A stretch of 64,000 nucleotides of DNA from Symbiodinium natans (Eukaryota; Sar; Dinophyceae; Suessiales; Symbiodiniaceae), in the NCBI GenBank assembly GCA_905221605.1, contig CAJNDS010000702.1, positions 585,906 to 649,905 of the forward strand. The letters are read 5' to 3'. The notes below the pieces were generated by a model that worked only from the letters and a program-made list of their open reading frames with translations, did not search any database and had not been told where the DNA came from. A program made the translations under genes and the position numbers. Of this stretch, positions 8,751 through 17,419 are shown piece after piece (positions within the stretch are counted from its first letter, which is position 1; every line of letters begins with the position of its first letter).

Positions 8751-9606
8751 AGCACGCTCAGGAGCTCGCTGCTGGTGGCCCTGCTGCTCCCCACATAGAC
8801 GTGCTTGAGGGTGAAGTGCGGGCTCTCGGTGTCGCACAGGAAGACCCGCCCTTCGAGCGTCAGGCCTTGACACGAGGCGTAAGTGATGGCGTGGCACAGC
8901 CGGGTGTGTTTCAGGAGGGCGGTGTGGGTGAAGGAGTCGCCGCCGTCCAAGACGATCATCTCGGGGCCCACTTCGGCCACATGTGCGTAGATGCCTTTGG
9001 TCACGCGGCCGCCGACGCCGATGAGCTTCAGGCCGGGCCAGACCCGCATGGTCTGCGGCATGTTGGTGGTCGTCGGGCCGGTGCCGGTGTACTCGATCGT
9101 CACAGCTTCCGGCGCGTGGGAGATGACCAGGCTGACATCGGGCTCGCCTTGCCGCGGAAACTTTTCCCGGGCTGCCCGGACTGCTTCCGGGAGGGACTGC
9201 TCCCGGGGCTCGTCGACCCGGAGCCACCGGAGGAAGTCGAAGATGCCCGGGTCGCCCCTAATGTTTTTGGTGAGCTCGTGGTGCCAGCCGTCGGTGAGGT
9301 CGTGGAGCAGCTGGGAGTGCTTGAGCTCCCGCTGCACCGGGGTGCCCGCGAAGTTGTCCATGATGGCGGGGAACTGGCGGAAGTCGCCGAGCAGCAGGAA
9401 CTTGACTTTGCGGTTCATGGAGACGCAGGCGATATCGTTCCACAGCCCGGTGTCGAGCTGCGTGATTTCCTCCGCCACCAGCCAGTCGATGTTGCAGTAG
9501 CCGTTCCGGACGGTGCTCCGCACCCAGTGGTCGGCCGTCTCCGCCTGCATTCCAAAGTTCTGCACGGAGGAGTGGGTCTTCGTGATGATCATACTGGCCT
9601 TCGAGG
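8747..9606 (-). pseudogene. SF1 (Pif1/RecD-like) helicase domain lacking Walker A
   Basis: Helicase motifs in order: Ia-like MIITKTHSSVQNFG, motif II region DWLVAEEITQLD, motif III KFLLLGDFRQFPAI, motif V ITYASCQGLTLEG, and motif VI HVYVGSSRATS. This set is characteristic of Pif1/RecD/Dda-like SF1B helicases, which unwind DNA ahead of a polymerase. Motif I (GxGKT) should lie just before motif Ia, but the sequence jumps directly from polymerase-type residues (EEVKGLEG) to motif Ia at about 9606, so the P-loop segment is deleted. A further gap seems present after LVISHAPEAV, where the family normally continues. Without a P-loop the protein cannot hydrolyse ATP. Confidence 0.7.
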
Positions 9607-11545
9607 CCCTTGACCTCCTCGCATCGGTACACGGGCGTGCCGTCGGGGTGCCTTTCCCGCACCAAGCCATCCACGAGGCCCTGGAACTTTTTGGGCAGGT
9701 CCTGGAAGACGACGCAGTCCGTTTTGACGGCCTTCAGGTACCTCGACGGCACGGTTGCGAGTGCATCCCGGGTTCTGGAGACGGCGACGTACTCCGAGGC
9801 CATCACGAAGTCGTGCACGAGCCGGCAGCTCCGGTTGGACAACAACTGGGTCACGTAGATGTGATCCCAGTGCATCCCACCCGCGGCGTCCAGGAACAGC
9901 TCCCGGTGCTGGCACCCGGAGCCGTCGAACTGGTGGTTGCTGGTGCGCATGGTGTAGATGAGGTTCATGTTGCGTGCCCAGAGCCCGATGAGGGCATTCA
10001 CCGACAGCTTCGCGTAGTGCTCCTCTCCCTCCGGCCAAGCCGCCTCCATTTTCTGCAGGGCCTGAGCCACGGACTCCTGGTCCACGTGCGCCGTGGCGTC
10101 CAGGCTGTGCACGAAGTCGCGCCAGGTGGCAAGGCCTTTGTCCAGCATGTAGGCTTGGCGTACCAGCCCTGGCCCACATAGGGGAGCTGCTTGAACGCCG
10201 CCCAACGCCCGAAGCCTCACGTAGGTCAGGTCCGCCAGGTGCCCTTCGCGGGCTTGCTCCACGTTGTCCTTGGGGCAGAAGATGGGCGCCGGGAACTTGG
10301 CATGGGCCAGGCCGTTCTTGCGGCACCGCACCACGTCTATACCGTGGCAGATGTGGTCCGGCTTGTGGCTGTTGAGCTTGAAGACGAGCGGCGGGAGTCG
10401 AGGCGATTCCACGTACTGCTCGTAAGCCCGCCGGCTGAAGCGCGACTCCAGTGTCGTGGCGTGCGAGGACTCCAGGGCCGTTTTGTTCCGGTGGCACTCG
10501 AGGCACAGTGCCTGGAGGTTCTGGGCCTGTGCGGCGAAGGGCTGGTGCACGGGGATGATGTGGTCCAACTCGCACGTGGTTGCGGTGATGGGGGCCGCGC
10601 AGAGCTTGCACTGGTGGTCCTGCTCCGCGAGCAGGGCTTGCCGAGATCCGGGCGGATCGCGGCGGGCCTTGAGAAGGTGAAGGAAGACCTCGCTTGCGGC
10701 GCCCGCCAGACGCTGCCCGCAATAGGGGAGCCCCAGCCGCCCCATCCAGGCCTGCAGCACATCCAGGTCTTCGTGGAAGGCGGAGATGACACAGTCCTCG
10801 CCGCCCCGCACCCTCAGCCGCAGGCACCGCCACTCGCTCATGCTTCGCATGACCACCTTCGGGCAGTGCCCCTCGGCCAGGAGCTCCCTCCGGACCTGCT
10901 CCAGGTCTTCAGCGTAGAAGACCTCGCCCTCCCACTCCCGCCAATCCTTGAACTCGGGCGTTTCGCCTGGCTTCCTCTCGCCCCGGTACCTGGCCCGCTC
11001 CCCGATCGGCTCGCACTTCGCGACGGTGCGGGCGGATTTGTAGAAGAAGGCGTGGCCATTCCAGCTCGTGAAGGCCACGGCCCGCTGCTCCTTGACGGTA
11101 GGCTCGTACTTGTCCAGCAGGCGGCCCTGGCAGTCCACGTAGAACATCGGGGCCTGGCGCCAAGGCAGAATTTCCGGATCTCTCGGGGGGTGATGACCTG
11201 CTCCCGCCACGTTTTTTTGGTGCAGATTGCGTCGAAGTCCGAAAGCACCTCCTGCAGCGGCAGCCGCATCAACTCCGCGAGCTGCCGAGGGACGCAAAGC
11301 TTGTCCGGCCGCTGTTCGAAGGCGGACTCTAGGATTTCGTCGCCGCAGTACAGCTGGTAGGAGACGTCCCGCAGAGCCCCCAGGGGCTGATCCAGGACGG
11401 TCTCCACCACCACCCGGTCGTCTACGACCTGCATGGCCTGCTCGCTGAAGGTCCACTCCCTCGTCGCGTCCAGGTAGTAGCTCTCGTCGGACAGCTCCCA
11501 AATAATGTTGTTCGGCTCGGGTTCCCGAGCTGCGCGAGCGCGGAC
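9595..11545 (-). pseudogene. Family-B-like DNA polymerase with embedded HNH nuclease
   Basis: The N-terminal part, in one frame (about 11545-11165), reads PNNIIWELSDESYYLD and later VITPREIRKFC. The frame shifts near 11163 and continues as MFYVDCQGRLLDKYEP. An HNH module lies at about 10490-10640: paired CKLC and CLEC cysteines, core ELDHIIPVHQ, and NLQAL...HRNKTA. Further on, KLSVNALIGLWAR near 10000 resembles polymerase B motif B (K-x3-N-x-x-G), and AVKTDCVVFQD near 9710 resembles motif C with the first Asp of DTD replaced. It runs into the helicase at about 9606, so polymerase and helicase were probably one polypeptide. The 5' end is cut off by the tandem repeats. Confidence 0.6.
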
Positions 11546-11560
11546 GCCTTGAGGTTCCGG

Positions 11561-11958
11561 GCCGCTTGGGCCGTGTTGTTTTTGCTGAAACGGAGCGAAA
11601 ATCGCGAGACCTACCCAGAAGGCCCGCGAAAATGTGAACTCCTGCTTGGGCCGTGTTGTTTTTGCTGAAACGGAGCGAAAATCGCGAGACCTACCCAGAA
11701 GGCCCGCGAAAATGTGAACTCCTGCTGGGGGGTGCTGTTTTTGCTGAAACGGAGCGAAAATCGCGAGACCTACCCAGAAGGCCCGCGAAAATGTGAACTC
11801 CTGCTGGGGGGTGCTGTTTTTGCTGAAACGGAGCGAAAATCGCGAGACCTACCCAGAAGGCCCGCGAAAATGTGAACTCCTGCTGGGGCCGTGCTGTTTT
11901 TGCTGAAACGGAGCGAAAATCGCGAGACCTACCCAGAAGGCCCGCGAAAATGTGAACT
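11561..11958. repeat. Five tandem copies of a 79-80-bp repeat
   Basis: Copies run about 11561-11640, 11641-11720, 11721-11799, 11800-11878 and 11879-11958. Each contains TTTTTGCTGAAACGGAGCGA, CGCGAGACCTACCCAGAAGG and CGCGAAAATGTGAACT. Copies differ mainly in a short G-rich segment (CTTGGGCCGTG or CTGGGGGGTG). The array abuts the truncated 5' end of the polymerase gene. Confidence 0.9.
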
Positions 11959-12009
11959 CCTGCTTGGGGGTGTTAAATCGCAATCCTAAACCTGTAAGTA
12001 AGCCCCTTT

Positions 12010-12093
12010 TCGTTTTGTGCAATGTTTTCACATGATTTTGGCATGATTTTTGTGGCAGTGCTTGTCCCGCGCTCGCTCCCTCGAAGGATGCAT
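12010..12093. repeat. Dispersed repeat 'CATGATTTTGGCATG-CCCGCGCTCGCTC', copy A
   Basis: Contains CACATGATTTTGGCATGATT followed by GTGCTTGTCCCGCGCTCGCT and CCCTCGAAG. The same ordered blocks recur at 14673-14820 and 17308-17404. Confidence 0.7.
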
Positions 12094-12211
12094 TGGCATT
12101 GAACACCCACTAAGGATATCTGGCAAGCAAAAGCGACCCGTTCACTGCAGAGAGCCTTTCTTTCATCATTTTTTTGCGAAAACACGCATCAGTGCAGATG
12201 AAGAAAAGATC

Positions 12212-13693
12212 ATGTCAGAGCTGCGCTTGTCTACCTTGGATGAACTGTTGCATAAGTTGGCGACCGAGCTACTACATTTTGCACAAGATGTAGTGACTGA
12301 AGAGTTTAAGATGATCGCACGGGCGGCTGTCAAGAATGACGGAGACGGTCATGTTGCAGATTCAGCTGCTGTCAAGAATGACGGAGACGGTCATGTTGCA
12401 GATTCAGCTGGCTTTGGCAAGCAGCCGTGGTTTGTGAGTGTGAAACAAGACCTTGCTTCTGGTAATGTTACAGATTCCGATGAGTCTAGCTGCATGGTGG
12501 AGGAAACTCATGGTTCTGATGAGTCAAGCTGCACGGCTGAGGAAGCTCATGGCGCATTTGTCACTGCAGAGATGTTCCGCGCGTTTTTAGATGAAGAGCG
12601 TCATCGCCCTCTTGTTGCAGATCTACCGAAGCACATTATAGATCTGCGACATCTTATACTTCAGATTGGCCGGCAAGTGTTTGAGACACATGGCATTGGC
12701 ATCGTTGTCGACCAGATGCACGTCATTCGCTTCAGCAATGATGAAAGTTCTCGCATAAAGCTTGGCATGGCTATGACATGCGATATGAGAAGTATCTCGT
12801 TCACAAGTGCAACTCTGGATACCTGGCTTCGGTATGTGAGACCATTCAGACTGGCAGGTTACACGACAGCTTCAATAATGGCGTTAGGCTTTGTTCTGCG
12901 ATTGGAGGCTACATCTTTGCAGTTGCGGCAAGTGGAAAGATGCTTACACACTGCGCGTGCGAAGCATGCAGACACAGCGCTTCCTTACATCTTCAGCGAG
13001 AGGTTTCATGCTCGACACGGACGTGGCATGGGCTGCTGCGAAGTTTATCATGACAGCGATCGCTTGTGCAGGTACTTTGTGGACATGGTGCATGTTGCAT
13101 GTCGCGGTCTTCTTGTACGACAGCCATGGACTTTGCCGATGAGCTGGTCAGTTGTTAAATCGCTGGGGCTACGGACGACTATGCTGCAGCTTCTTCCAAA
13201 AGACTCTTGCCCGCGATGTTGGTTCCAGAATCGAGTTCGAGTCTCTCCAGGGTCAATTCGAGGAGAACCTGGCGTGGTTGCTTGTCAGCATAAGGTGTCG
13301 TGCCCGAGAGACAACAAGAAACTCAGATAGAAACGCAAGAAGCAAAAGCAGGATTGGCGTCAGAAGCGACGTGAGAATCACCCCACTGATGAGGCAGAAA
13401 TTCAAAGTCGATTGAAGACATTCTTGGAGGGTCACTGTCAGTGGACGGATCGAGCTAATGCGACTCATGTGAGTGTGTTGAAGAAGTCTGCGGCTGCACA
13501 CTGCTGTGCTACTTTTCACCAGATTGGTTTGGCTTTCGCAGCTCTGGGCATCAAATCTGAGTCTCGAGCAACAGCAGCTGGGCGGATTTTGTCTAGAAGC
13601 TCCGTGCGACATGGAGAGCCCAATTGTGTCAGACTCCTCTCTGCAGCCGAGAAGAGGGAGTGTCTGGTGAAGATGCTTGTCGCCAGTGCATAA
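12212..13693 (+). pseudogene. Putative GIY-YIG/T5orf172-like nuclease-domain protein (gene 1), in-frame TAG
   Basis: The start chosen at 12212 gives MSELRLSTLDELLHKL. An acidic N-terminal region has two internal tandem duplications: 42 bp (AVKNDGDGHVADSA twice) and about 39 bp (SDESSC..EE.HG twice). Between about 12710 and 13060 comes QMHVIRFSND, then IKLG, LRYVRPFRLAGY, QVERCLHT and finally GMGCCEVYH. This order (short beta hairpin, K-x-G, Arg, Glu-containing helix, G-x-C-E-[IV]-Y) resembles T5orf172/MUG113 members of the GIY-YIG superfamily and matches gene 2. A TAG at 13328 ends the frame, but the same frame stays open to TAA at 13691-13693 (KRKKQKQDWRQKRREN then a helical tail), so the stop is probably a mutation or read through. 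Function uncertain. Confidence 0.4.
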
Positions 13694-14216
13694 GATTCAG
13701 AGCCTCAAGCAATGGTATGCATAAATTCAGCTTGCCAGAGTAGAGAGCGAACTCCAAGGGGGAAGCGTCGGAGCATGGAAAATTTGATGTCGCGTTTGAG
13801 TCTGCCGTGCGTGCCGGGTTTTCCGAGTCGGTTACGGTCTATCATATGGGATATTTTCAGGATCTTGGGTTTCTTTTATATTTAGACCCTAGACCTGAAA
13901 CCCTTGGAGGCCCCTCAACATCAGTTTTGAAAATACTGATTATAAAGGAGGTACTTTTGAAACACCAGCCCGAGGGACAAATCCCAATCGAAACCCATAA
14001 CAAGGCAAAGCGCCCGAAAAAAACATGGGAAAACACTGACAAAAACAAGCGAAGAGCATACAAACATCAGTTTTGAAAATGCTGATTATAAAGGAGGTAC
14101 TGTGGAAACACCAGCCCGAATGAGAACCCCAACCAAAACCCATGAGAAGCTCTTCAACGGCCTTAAGCTGCATCCTCAACCTTCCCAGAACCCCACAGAC
14201 ACCTTATTCGAGGCTG
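13694..14216. other. Intergenic stretch with an imperfect direct repeat
   Basis: No gene seen. A block of about 75 bp with CATCAGTTTTGAAAA, CTGATTATAAAGGAGGTAC and GAAACACCAGCCCGA occurs at about 13918-13996 and again at 14065-14140. Confidence 0.6.
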
Positions 14217-14579
14217 TTAAACATCCGAGAGCCCCTCGCTCTGCCGGGGCAGTGTGACGTTGAGGTCCGTGACGGGCAGGCGCTTCGTGCGCTCGTAGGG
14301 CATGCCGCGGTTCCGGACGTTTCGCCGGATGCCGCGGATGATGACGGGCACGTGCACCACCCAGTCCACCCACTTGTCCTTGAAGAAGCTCTTCCCGAGC
14401 TTGGTCAAGTGGTAGTTCCCGTTGGGCTGGAGGCTGCGGAGCAGCTTTTTGGCGCCGCCCCGGAGCATGATGTAATCGTTAGGGCCCTCGCGGAGAGCGC
14501 ACGCGCTTCTTGAGGCCTGAGCGGAGGAGGATGTAGTCTGTGGGGCCTTCGCGGAAGGGGCCCGCCGCCCCCAGGGCAT
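14217..14579 (-). pseudogene. Virus-like cassette fragment, unknown protein
   Basis: The coding sense is LREGPNDYIMLRGGAKKLL, then LQPNGNYHLTKLGKSFFKDK, then WVDWVVHVPVIIRGI and RGMPYERTKRLPVTDL. Just upstream, another frame holds REGPTDYILLRSGLKKRV, an imperfect copy of the first motif, so the motif is duplicated with a frame change between copies. Codon use and orientation match the 5.4-11.5 kb cassette, so this may be a detached piece of the same element, possibly structural. The family is not recognised. Confidence 0.4.
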
Positions 14580-14603
14580 GTAATCGTTAGCACCCTACCT
14601 CCA

Positions 14604-14635
14604 GGGGCCCGCCGCCCCAGGGCGGCGGGCCCCCC
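14604..14635. repeat. GC-rich palindrome, copy 1
   Basis: GGGGCCCGCCGCCCC, a 2-nt centre, then GGCGGCGGGCCCCCC: a near-perfect hairpin of about 15 bp per arm. It is followed by TTTGCTGATTCCG. A half copy (GCCCGCCGCCCC) is at about 14663-14674. Confidence 0.85.
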
Positions 14636-14672
14636 TTTGCTGATTCCGTTTTTGTTTGGGGAGCCCGCCGCC

Positions 14673-14820
14673 CCATGTGTTGCATGTTTTTGCTTGATTT
14701 TTCGCATGATACTGACTTTTTTTGTGCGTGATTTTGGCATGTTTTTTTTTTTGAATAAATTTTGTGCTTGCTTTGTTTTTGGCTAGAGTGCCTGTCCCGC
14801 GCTCGCTCCCTCGAAGCATG
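14673..14820. repeat. Dispersed repeat, copy B
   Basis: Contains GCATGTTTTTGCTTGATTTT, GTGATTTTGGCATG and then GAGTGCCTGTCCCGCGCTCG with CTCCCTCGAAGC. It is the longest of the three copies because of poly-T expansions, and it directly abuts a half GC palindrome on its left. Confidence 0.7.
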
Positions 14821-14852
14821 AGCAGGCAGCAACAACAGGCAGCAGCAATCTC

Positions 14853-16380
14853 TTGACACGGCTTTCAAATCGGACGCATGCCTTCAATGCAGAGACGCAG
14901 GAAGCAGCAAGATTTGCCGTTTCAACTCTGGCATCCATCCTCTTGCCCGCAAGCACAACCTCATCCAAGTCGCACTGCGCTTGGGTTTCTGCGACCCACG
15001 CAAGGCGGCGAAGAGGAGACACTATGCTGTTGGAGTCTGAGGACAGCTGGTTCACTCTGGGTGGGCTCGTTGGCTCCGTAAGGTCTGTCATCTTCGACTC
15101 GTCTTCCTCAGCTAGCCGTGGCGGCACAAACGGCTTGTGTCCACTCGAAGGCAGCATGGAATCAAGAGAAAGGTACTTCCTTACTCACAAGACAGTCATG
15201 TCGGACGCCGTTCAATACAAGAACAAGATGTGGTAGTCCTTTGTCTACTGTCTTACTAGAAGTGGCTCCCTGCAAGGCGTGGAAGAGAAACCGGACACGA
15301 TGGCAATCGAAGTCAATGAGAACAGCACGTTTGCTTGGCTTTATTTGCTTCTCATGGTGGTTTACAAGAATAGCTTGCGGCAACAGACATCTCCGCAGAC
15401 CGTTCAGGAGAAGTACACGCAAGCGCGGTCAGATTATACCGGTGCGGCAGATGATTGTGGTTCTCTTGGAGTCTACTTGAAGTCTATTTGGCCTGAGCAG
15501 CATGAACTTTGGCCAATCCTATCAATGCAGAAATCACTCGATCGCGTGACGCGGTGTACAATTTGAGTCACGTTTGTTGAACATCAAAACCCAAATTATC
15601 CATTGCCTAACATCCTAAGTTATCCGCTGTCAGGTCTATGAGCTTGCGGGTGAAGACGTGCAAATCGACATCGATGTGCTAGGACGCCATCTTCAAGATC
15701 CTGTGTATCCTAACAAACTGGATAGCATGACAAAGCCTGCAGAAATGTGGGCTTTCTACAAATCTGCATTATCATCTTCGATGCGAAGCAACTCTCCCGT
15801 GTCATCTTCGGTGCTAAAGCGCCTGGAATTTGCGATGAATGAGTTCGCTGCGCATTACTCCAAGACAACGAATCCCGCAGCAGTTGGCATGGTTCATGTT
15901 ATCCCTTTCCGCAAGGCTACCGGAGAGATGATCTTTAAGGTTGGAAAGAGCTCCTTCGAGTTGCGCAAGTCGGACACTACCAGGATCCCACTAGTACGTT
16001 GTCTAGAGCGATACAGGAGCATAATGTTGCAGGGTGATCTTCAATGCGTCGGCATGCCGTTCTTATTCTTGACTTCGTCATCCGGTCGTGCGCAAGACAT
16101 AGAAGGCCATCTCCATACATACATGAAGATGGAGCACGTGCAAGAGCAAGATGTGAGTACGAGTTTTGGTGGCCGCAAGAATGGCGGTCTATGTGAAATC
16201 TATCGCGAGACCGCCAAGGATGTTATACTTGACATGTTACGTCGAACGTCAATGCTCTCACAGTTGCAAATGAATGAGGCCCGAAAGGAAATGGACAAGA
16301 AACGCAAGCGACAAAGTAGTCGCTCAGGAGCTAGCAAGAGGGTACGCAAGAAGCCAGCCGCAGTAGTTGACTACTTCTAA
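14853..16380 (+). pseudogene. Putative GIY-YIG/T5orf172-like nuclease-domain protein (gene 2), one intron and an in-frame TAG
   Basis: The frame is open from 14853 to a TAG at 15234 (after NKMW) and continues without shift as SFVYCLTRSGSLQGVEE to 15545. A phase-0 intron is predicted at 15546-15633 (GTGACG...CTGTCAG, then GTC TAT GAG); joining it gives SLDR then VYELAGEDVQ and an open frame to TAA at 16380. The C-terminal domain reads GMVHVIPFRK, MIFKVGKSS, CLERYRS, DIEGHLHTYMK and GGLCEIYRE, parallel to gene 1 and consistent with a GIY-YIG-like fold. The tail is strongly basic (KKRKRQ, KRVRKK), like a nuclear signal. The true start before about 15140 is unclear because the opposite strand is also open there. 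Confidence 0.45.
15546..15633 (+). other. Predicted 88-nt intron in gene 2
   Basis: Donor GTGACG after CGC (Arg), acceptor CTGTCAG before GTC. Both neighbouring open frames are in the same phase only when these sites are used. Stops occur inside the intron. Confidence 0.55.
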
Positions 16381-16762
16381 TATGTCCAGTGCGTGGTGCA
16401 TGGAGCAGCCAACTTTTCCATGTAGAATCGCTGCCCCGAACGCAAGCGTCCCGTACCCATGTGCATATGCAGAACACGAAGCAGCCAACTTTTCCATACA
16501 GAATCGCTGTCTATCGTAGATCCCCAGCATGAGTGTCACATGTACAGCATGTCCCTGTATAGCAGTTTCAGTACGACAACCCTCTCTCTCTTTTGCCGAA
16601 TTCTCACGCGGAAGCCCATGGCCCGTGAAAAAGGTGCACTGCAGGGTTCGGTAGTGTTTGTGAGGGAACCCTAAACGCTTACAGGCACTTCAACGGCTTT
16701 GACCTGCATCCTAAACCCTTAGAGGCCCTTCAACGGCTTTAAACTCCGAGAACTTATTTGCA
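16381..16762. other. Intergenic stretch with short internal repeat
   Basis: No gene seen. GCAGCCAACTTTTCCAT with AGAATCGCTG occurs twice (about 16406-16433 and 16482-16509). The right part has loose telomere-like words (CCTAAAC). Confidence 0.5.
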
Positions 16763-16795
16763 GGGGCCCGCCGCCCCAGGGCGGCGGGCCCCCCC
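16763..16795. repeat. GC-rich palindrome, copy 2
   Basis: GGGGCCCGCCGCCCC, AG, GGCGGCGGGCCCCCC, followed by TTGCGGATTCCG as at copy 1. Confidence 0.85.
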
Positions 16796-16825
16796 TTGCG
16801 GATTCCGCACCCCTCCCACGTTTTT

Positions 16826-16860
16826 GGGGGGGGCCCGCCGCCCCAGGGCGGCGGGCCCCC
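16826..16860. repeat. GC-rich palindrome, copy 3
   Basis: The same palindrome with an extended G-run on the left. Copies 2 and 3 are 30 bp apart and form a head-to-tail unit with the GATTCCG spacer. Confidence 0.85.
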
Positions 16861-16865
16861 TTTGG

Positions 16866-17103
16866 TTGCGGTACTGTTGAGGGGTTGGTTGCGGTCGTAC
16901 TGCCGGCTGGGGGGCGGCCGGCCGATCAGTTGGTAGTAGTACTGGCCGGCCCTCGTGAGCTCGCCGTTCGGGCGGCTGAGCATCGCGTAGCGGAGGTGGT
17001 GGTGTGTCAAAGGAAGGGGTTCTGCGCCTGCCGCCGAGGTCCTCGCCCTGACCCCGGCCTCGGCTGCAATTCTGATCGCTTCTCGTTGTTGAGCCCAGCT
17101 CAT
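16866..17103 (-). pseudogene. Virus-like cassette fragment, unknown N-terminal region
   Basis: Begins MSWAQQREAIRIAAEAGVRA and continues AEPLPLTHHHLRYAMLSRP, then GELTRAGQYYYQLIG and RPPPSRQYDRNQP, ending in palindrome-derived Gly/Pro sequence. Only about 78 residues are distinctive, so coding is cut by the palindrome pair. Orientation and base composition match the cassette at 5.4-11.5 kb. Protein family not recognised. Confidence 0.4.
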
Positions 17104-17307
17104 GACTTTTGAAAACCCCGGCCGGAAAAAAGGTCGTCGCCCGAGCGGGCCCCCCTTCGCCGGTCGAGTTTCCAGGAGTTCGCATCCATAGGTACTGGCG
17201 AGGGTATGAAAGAACGCCTTTCACCGGTCGACCTAAAAATCACTGCTTCAGGGCGAACAGGCCTGCCTTAAACCCCTAGGATTTACCCTAAGCCCTAAAC
17301 GTTGGCG

Positions 17308-17404
17308 TTTTTTGTTTTGCATGTTCTTGCTGGATCTTCGCATGATTTTGGCATGACTTTGCACATTTTTTGCTAGAGTGCTTGGGCCGCGCTCGCTCCT
17401 CGAA
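17308..17404. repeat. Dispersed repeat, copy C
   Basis: Contains TTGCATGTTCTTGCTGGATC, TTCGCATGATTTTGGCATGA and TAGAGTGCTTGGGCCGCGCT with CGCTCCTCGAAG. It is immediately followed by the minisatellite. Confidence 0.7.
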
Positions 17405-17419
17405 GCGCCAGCAATCGAC

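Larger units (their letters stand above)
5382..11545 (-). mobile_element. Polinton/PLV-like integrated virus-like cassette (decayed)
   Basis: A dense block of mostly minus-strand genes with only tens of bases between them: DNA polymerase B with HNH, SF1 helicase, small membrane protein, C5 methyltransferase, packaging ATPase, minor-capsid candidate, AT-hook protein, and one divergent plus-strand gene. ATPase plus penton-like protein plus own polymerase is the hallmark set of Polinton-like and adinto-like elements. No integrase, maturation protease or double-jelly-roll major capsid gene was identified here. Lesions are present in the polymerase, helicase, methyltransferase, capsid and AT-hook genes. 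GC content and codon use (C/G-ending codons) differ sharply from the LINE. Element termini were not recognised. Confidence 0.65.

Noticed and set aside
8070-9227. Long minus-strand Arg/Pro-rich frame (385 codons)
   Set aside because: It is the shadow of the plus-strand cassette gene and the helicase in GC-rich DNA; the alternatives have motifs.
9589-10833. 414-codon minus frame
   Set aside because: Shadow frame of the polymerase-HNH gene; it lacks the HNH and motif B/C residues visible in the neighbouring frame.
14783-15157. Minus-strand 124-codon frame opposite the 5' part of gene 2
   Set aside because: Its composition is protein-like, but it overlaps the plus-strand gene and ends in dispersed-repeat-derived sequence; the plus strand has the recognisable domain. 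Not excluded entirely.
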